Below, piece after piece: positions 61,307-64,000 of a stretch of 64,000 nucleotides of DNA. The translations under genes were made by a program, and so were the position numbers. The stretch comes from DASQZK01 sp963763215 (GTDB taxonomy: Bacteria; Bacteroidota; Bacteroidia; Bacteroidales; GCA-2748055). How positions within the stretch are numbered: the stretch's first letter is position 1; the number at the start of each line of letters is the position of its first letter. The DNA lies in the NCBI GenBank assembly GCA_963763215.1, contig CAVXNX010000015.1, forward strand, positions 1-64,000. The letters are read 5' to 3'. The notes under the pieces were generated by a model. It ran no database searches. It saw only the letters and a program-made list of their open reading frames with translations, and was not told the origin of the DNA.

Positions 61307-64000
61307 CTATTCGTGTAAAAGGACAACACTCCCGATTTTACTGAACGTATCTCCATTGTTATACCGCCCGCTCACATGGTAGACATAAACCCCCTCCTCG
61401 GCAAGCTTGCCCTGAAAATAACCATCCCATCCCACGTTCACATCATCACTCTCAAAGAGTTTTATGCCGAGCCGGTTATAGATCGTCAAATGGTATTCAA
61501 GAATTCCCTTTGCATAACAATGGAAAACATCATTGCTGTAATCGTTGGGATTAATCGCCCCTCCCGGAGCGCCGTCGGGAGCAGGGGTAAAAGCATTCGG
61601 ACAGGTGATGGTTCCCTTGAGATCGACCGTGACGGCACCGGGCATCAGTTTTGAGTCGGAGCACTGGTAGCCGGTGAACACCTGGAGACTGACATCATAA
61701 AGGCCGGTTTCGGCATAATGGTGAAGGGGATTGAGCGCGTTGGAAAATGTCCCGTCACCAAAGTCCCAGTAAACCGAATCAATGTCTTCGGTCATGGTGA
61801 AGAAATGAACCGGGTCATCCTTTTCACTCGGAGGCCGCGAGATAAATACGAGGCCGGGGGTGACTTCCATCTGTGCCACAGGTTTTTCGCGAACGATCAC
61901 CGTCGTGTCCTTTTTTACCATGATCCCATCAGGGCCGGTGCCGGTAAGGGTGATCCTGTAAACTCCCGGGATATCAAAGGTATGCATGGGGTTGACCTCA
62001 GAGGAAGTCGAGCCGTCGCCGAAATCCCAGGAAAACGGGTTTCCGCCTACGGAACCATTGATGAAATCGACCGTAAGAGGCGGACATCCGCTTTGGGGTG
62101 AAGGGGTGAATTCGACCTTCGGCAGGACATAATAGGTAATGATGACATCATCATTGCCGATGCATCCATCATTGTCAATCGTCCAGTTGAAGGTATTGGC
62201 ACCTTCTCCCAGGCGGGTGACACCGGCCTCGTAATTGCCGGGATTATCGATGATACCCGATCCCGCCATGAGTTTCCATTCACCGGTGCCACTGCCGGGT
62301 TTATTCCCCACCAGTTTGACCGACGGGGTATAGACGATCTCATCGGGCCCCGCATAAACGGAGGCCAGGTTATTGGTGATGACGACATCATCGGAGGTCT
62401 TGCACCGGCCGTTTTCGGTGATCCACCGAATGGTATTTTGTCCGAACCCGAGATTGTCGATCTGAGTATTATAGTCGTGAATATCCTGAATAACACCATA
62501 GCCGCTCACCACTTTCCATGTTCCGGTACCGGTGGTGGCAGGATTTGCCAGCAGATTCGCGGTATTATTACAAACCGCCCGGTCTTCGCCGGCATAGGCA
62601 ATGGTGGGCAAACTATTGATAAGGTTTACATTGTCACTCAGGTTACAATTGCCATTCTGAATGGTCCATCGCAGTGTATTCGTACCGTTCCCGACATTGG
62701 TCACCCGGGTCAGGGGATTGGAAGGATCTTCAAAAATGGCTGAGCCGCTTATTACACTCCATTTTCCATTTCCGATCAGAGGAATATTTGCTGCCATGAA
62801 ATTCTCAGAGGCACAATTATCCTGATCGGGACCTGCCGAAGGCAACGAGGGCAGATTATTGGTAATCAACACCGTATCACTGTTGCTGCAACCATTGATC
62901 GTCACTGTCCAGACCAGCTTATTTTCTCCCCTTTCAAGATGATAGACTCCGGTATTGAACAGGGTATTATTTCCAAAGCTGGCTGACCCGGCAGCAATGG
63001 ACCATCTGCCGGAACCTCCGGAAGCCTCCGATGAATATAATTGTGTGGAATCGGCGCAGATATACTGATCGGTCCCGGCCGAAACATTGGTCGGCTGATC
63101 ATTCAGGATGATCACTTCATCGGAAGAAGTACAGCCTTCATGCGAAACCGTCCATCGAAGCGTGTTCTGTCCGAGGCTGAGGTTATTGACAAGAGTATTG
63201 GCTTTCAAAGGGTCGGCCAGGTTGGCCGAACCGCTCAGTACCGACCATTCCCCGGTTCCGATCAGAGGAATATTGGCATTCAGCGAGAAGCTCTCACCGC
63301 AGACCGACCGGTCGGCACCGGCGTACGCCGTACTGGGATTGTCATTGGTGATGGTCACCTCATCATAGGAGGCACAACCTTTGTTGGTGATCGTCCATCT
63401 CAGAATATTGGCTCCCCGGTCAAGGCTCGTAACCTGGGTATTATTCTGATCCGGCATGATAAAATTGGCGGATCCGGATCCGCCCACTATGGTCCAGAAT
63501 CCCTTCCCCGGGAGGGGATTGTTGGCGCTCATGATGGCTGCATTATCACAAAGCTCCTGGTCAGTTCCTGCATTGGCTTTAACCAGATCGTATCCAATAT
63601 TGACTTCGGCCACCGAGGTACATTCCTGGTAACTGATGGTCCACCTGAATTTATTTAGTCCCGGCGCCAGGTTAGCAGCCAGCGATGCCGGGTTGGATGG
63701 GTCGGAGATATCGGCGCTACCGCTCATGACGGACCATAATCCTGTTCCATATTGAGGTGTATTACCGGGAAGATAAAGCGAATCGGTGCAAATGGATTTT
63801 GAAGAGATCATACTTGCCGTGGTTGGCTTATGACTGATGATCCTCACGGTATCGGATGAATGGCATCCATTATGGCTGATGGTCCATTTGAAATCATTTT
63901 CATTGATACCGAGACCGTAAGCCTTATTACCTGAAAAATACCCCGAACCGCTGATGACACTCCATTCGCCTGTCCCGATACTCGGGGTATTGGGATAGAG
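61307..64000 (-). CDS. giant repeat protein with type B (CHU_C) T9SS domain, 5' end beyond the window
   Basis: The frame is open from 64000 to the stop at 61307-61309 (897 residues visible). Eight repeats of about 80 residues, the first cut by the edge, share GTGEWSVxSGSA...NTLRWTIxxxGCxxSDxVxI...AGxDQxxC. After them are two PKD domains (SWDFGDGSTSSEVNPMHTF and VYWDFGDGTFSNALNPLHHY) and a CHU_C-type sorting domain (ITCPNAFTPAPDG, LTIYNRLGIKLFES, GVYVYHVSGRYNNGDTF). It should be exported through T9SS and held at the surface by the adjacent PorP/SprF protein. The role is probably adhesion or gliding. The first Met-like codon (GTG at 63847) is internal and not the start. Confidence 0.9.
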   Translation of the reverse strand, partial: LYPNTPSIGTGEWSVISGSGYFSGNKAYGLGINENDFKWTISHNGCHSSDTVRIISHKPTTASMISSKSICTDSLYLPGNTPQYGTGLWSVMSGSADISDPSNPASLAANLAPGLNKFRWTISYQECTSVAEVNIGYDLVKANAGTDQELCDNAAIMSANNPLPGKGFWTIVGGSGSANFIMPDQNNTQVTSLDRGANILRWTITNKGCASYDEVTITNDNPSTAYAGADRSVCGESFSLNANIPLIGTGEWSVLSGSANLADPLKANTLVNNLSLGQNTLRWTVSHEGCTSSDEVIILNDQPTNVSAGTDQYICADSTQLYSSEASGGSGRWSIAAGSASFGNNTLFNTGVYHLERGENKLVWTVTINGCSNSDTVLITNNLPSLPSAGPDQDNCASENFMAANIPLIGNGKWSVISGSAIFEDPSNPLTRVTNVGNGTNTLRWTIQNGNCNLSDNVNLINSLPTIAYAGEDRAVCNNTANLLANPATTGTGTWKVVSGYGVIQDIHDYNTQIDNLGFGQNTIRWITENGRCKTSDDVVITNNLASVYAGPDEIVYTPSVKLVGNKPGSGTGEWKLMAGSGIIDNPGNYEAGVTRLGEGANTFNWTIDNDGCIGNDDVIITYYVLPKVEFTPSPQSGCPPLTVDFINGSVGGNPFSWDFGDGSTSSEVNPMHTFDIPGVYRITLTGTGPDGIMVKKDTTVIVREKPVAQMEVTPGLVFISRPPSEKDDPVHFFTMTEDIDSVYWDFGDGTFSNALNPLHHYAETGLYDVSLQVFTGYQCSDSKLMPGAVTVDLKGTITCPNAFTPAPDGAPGGAINPNDYSNDVFHCYAKGILEYHLTIYNRLGIKLFESDDVNVGWDGYFQGKLAEEGVYVYHVSGRYNNGDTFSKIGSVVLLHE

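Noticed and set aside
63847..63849. GTG as the start of the repeat protein
   Set aside because: The frame remains open and repeat-like upstream to 64000, so the true start is outside the window.
1..64000. tRNA or rRNA genes
   Set aside because: I saw no convincing TΨC-arm motif (GTTCRANNC) in a cloverleaf context and no rRNA-like stretch, though a covariance search was not possible.

Overview
The window is chromosomal DNA from a Bacteroidota bacterium, probably an environmental, not host-associated, member of the Bacteroidales/Marinilabiliales side of the phylum and plausibly from a metagenome. The evidence is the type IX secretion system (T9SS) hallmarks: a PorP/SprF protein next to a huge repeat protein with a gliding-motility-type (type B) C-terminal domain, and two proteins with type A sorting domains. 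Promoter-like TAnnTTTG boxes, many secreted glycoside hydrolases and lipoproteins, and families common in this phylum (DoxX fusion, SLC13 and SSS carriers, CHAD, DUF1697, CPBP protease) agree. No rRNA, tRNA, CRISPR array or intact transposase gene was seen. No SusC/SusD pair is present, so this is not a classical polysaccharide utilisation locus.

Layout. 0-3.6 kb (minus): a CPBP membrane protease cut by the left edge, a SnoaL-like protein, a small membrane protein, an NmrA-type NAD(P)-binding protein, a 48-residue membrane protein and a lipoprotein. 3.8-12 kb: CHAD protein, SLC13 carrier, SMUG2-like uracil-DNA glycosylase, glutaminyl-tRNA synthetase, a GH5 glycosidase, FolB with a small Cys-rich protein, and a methyltransferase. 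12.3-16.6 kb: a MASE3-like histidine kinase, a response regulator and an SGNH lipoprotein, all carrying frameshifts, then an SPW membrane protein, an ABC-ATPase stump and a SpoIIAA-like protein. 16.9-27.1 kb (plus): subtilase, universal stress protein, DoxX/TIM-barrel fusion, DUF998 protein, methyltransferase, DUF1697 protein, Gfo/Idh-like lipoprotein, GH30 and PAP2 phosphatase. 27.2-34.6 kb (minus, except one small plus-strand membrane protein): SDR, VOC, GyrI-like, DOPA dioxygenase, YceI, then broken AraC, trans-sulfuration and inositol-monophosphatase genes. 35.3-39.8 kb: an OmpA lipoprotein / beta-barrel / DUF1328 envelope cluster, a secreted protein with two similar halves, and a sulfatase. 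40.7-46 kb: CocE-type hydrolase, GH10 xylanase, a membrane protein and a formate/nitrite-type channel. 46.2-53.7 kb (minus): secreted proteins with T9SS signals, ending in a very large papain-like peptidase with Ig-like and FISUMP domains. 53.9-60.3 kb: nitrilase-family protein, membrane protein plus winged-helix regulator, SSS symporter plus URO-D-like protein, and a lactonase-type beta-propeller. 60.3-64 kb (minus): PorP/SprF and the repeat-rich type B T9SS substrate, which runs off the right edge.

How the genes work together. Three dispersed hemicellulases (GH5, GH30, GH10), a CocE/NonD esterase-like enzyme, a sulfatase and a Gfo/Idh-like lipoprotein suggest breakdown of plant or algal polysaccharide. 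The T9SS substrates are surface or secreted adhesin/peptidase proteins. A recurring feature is single-base frame breaks in otherwise well-conserved genes (12.6-15.2, 31.5-34.4, 37.6, 52.1, 59.8 and 60.2 kb), several of them at short homopolymers. This looks more like long-read indel error than decay, although decay cannot be excluded. Two intergenic regions (39.75-40.69 and 47.62-48.34 kb) hold unusually large palindromic elements that share an outer arm sequence.
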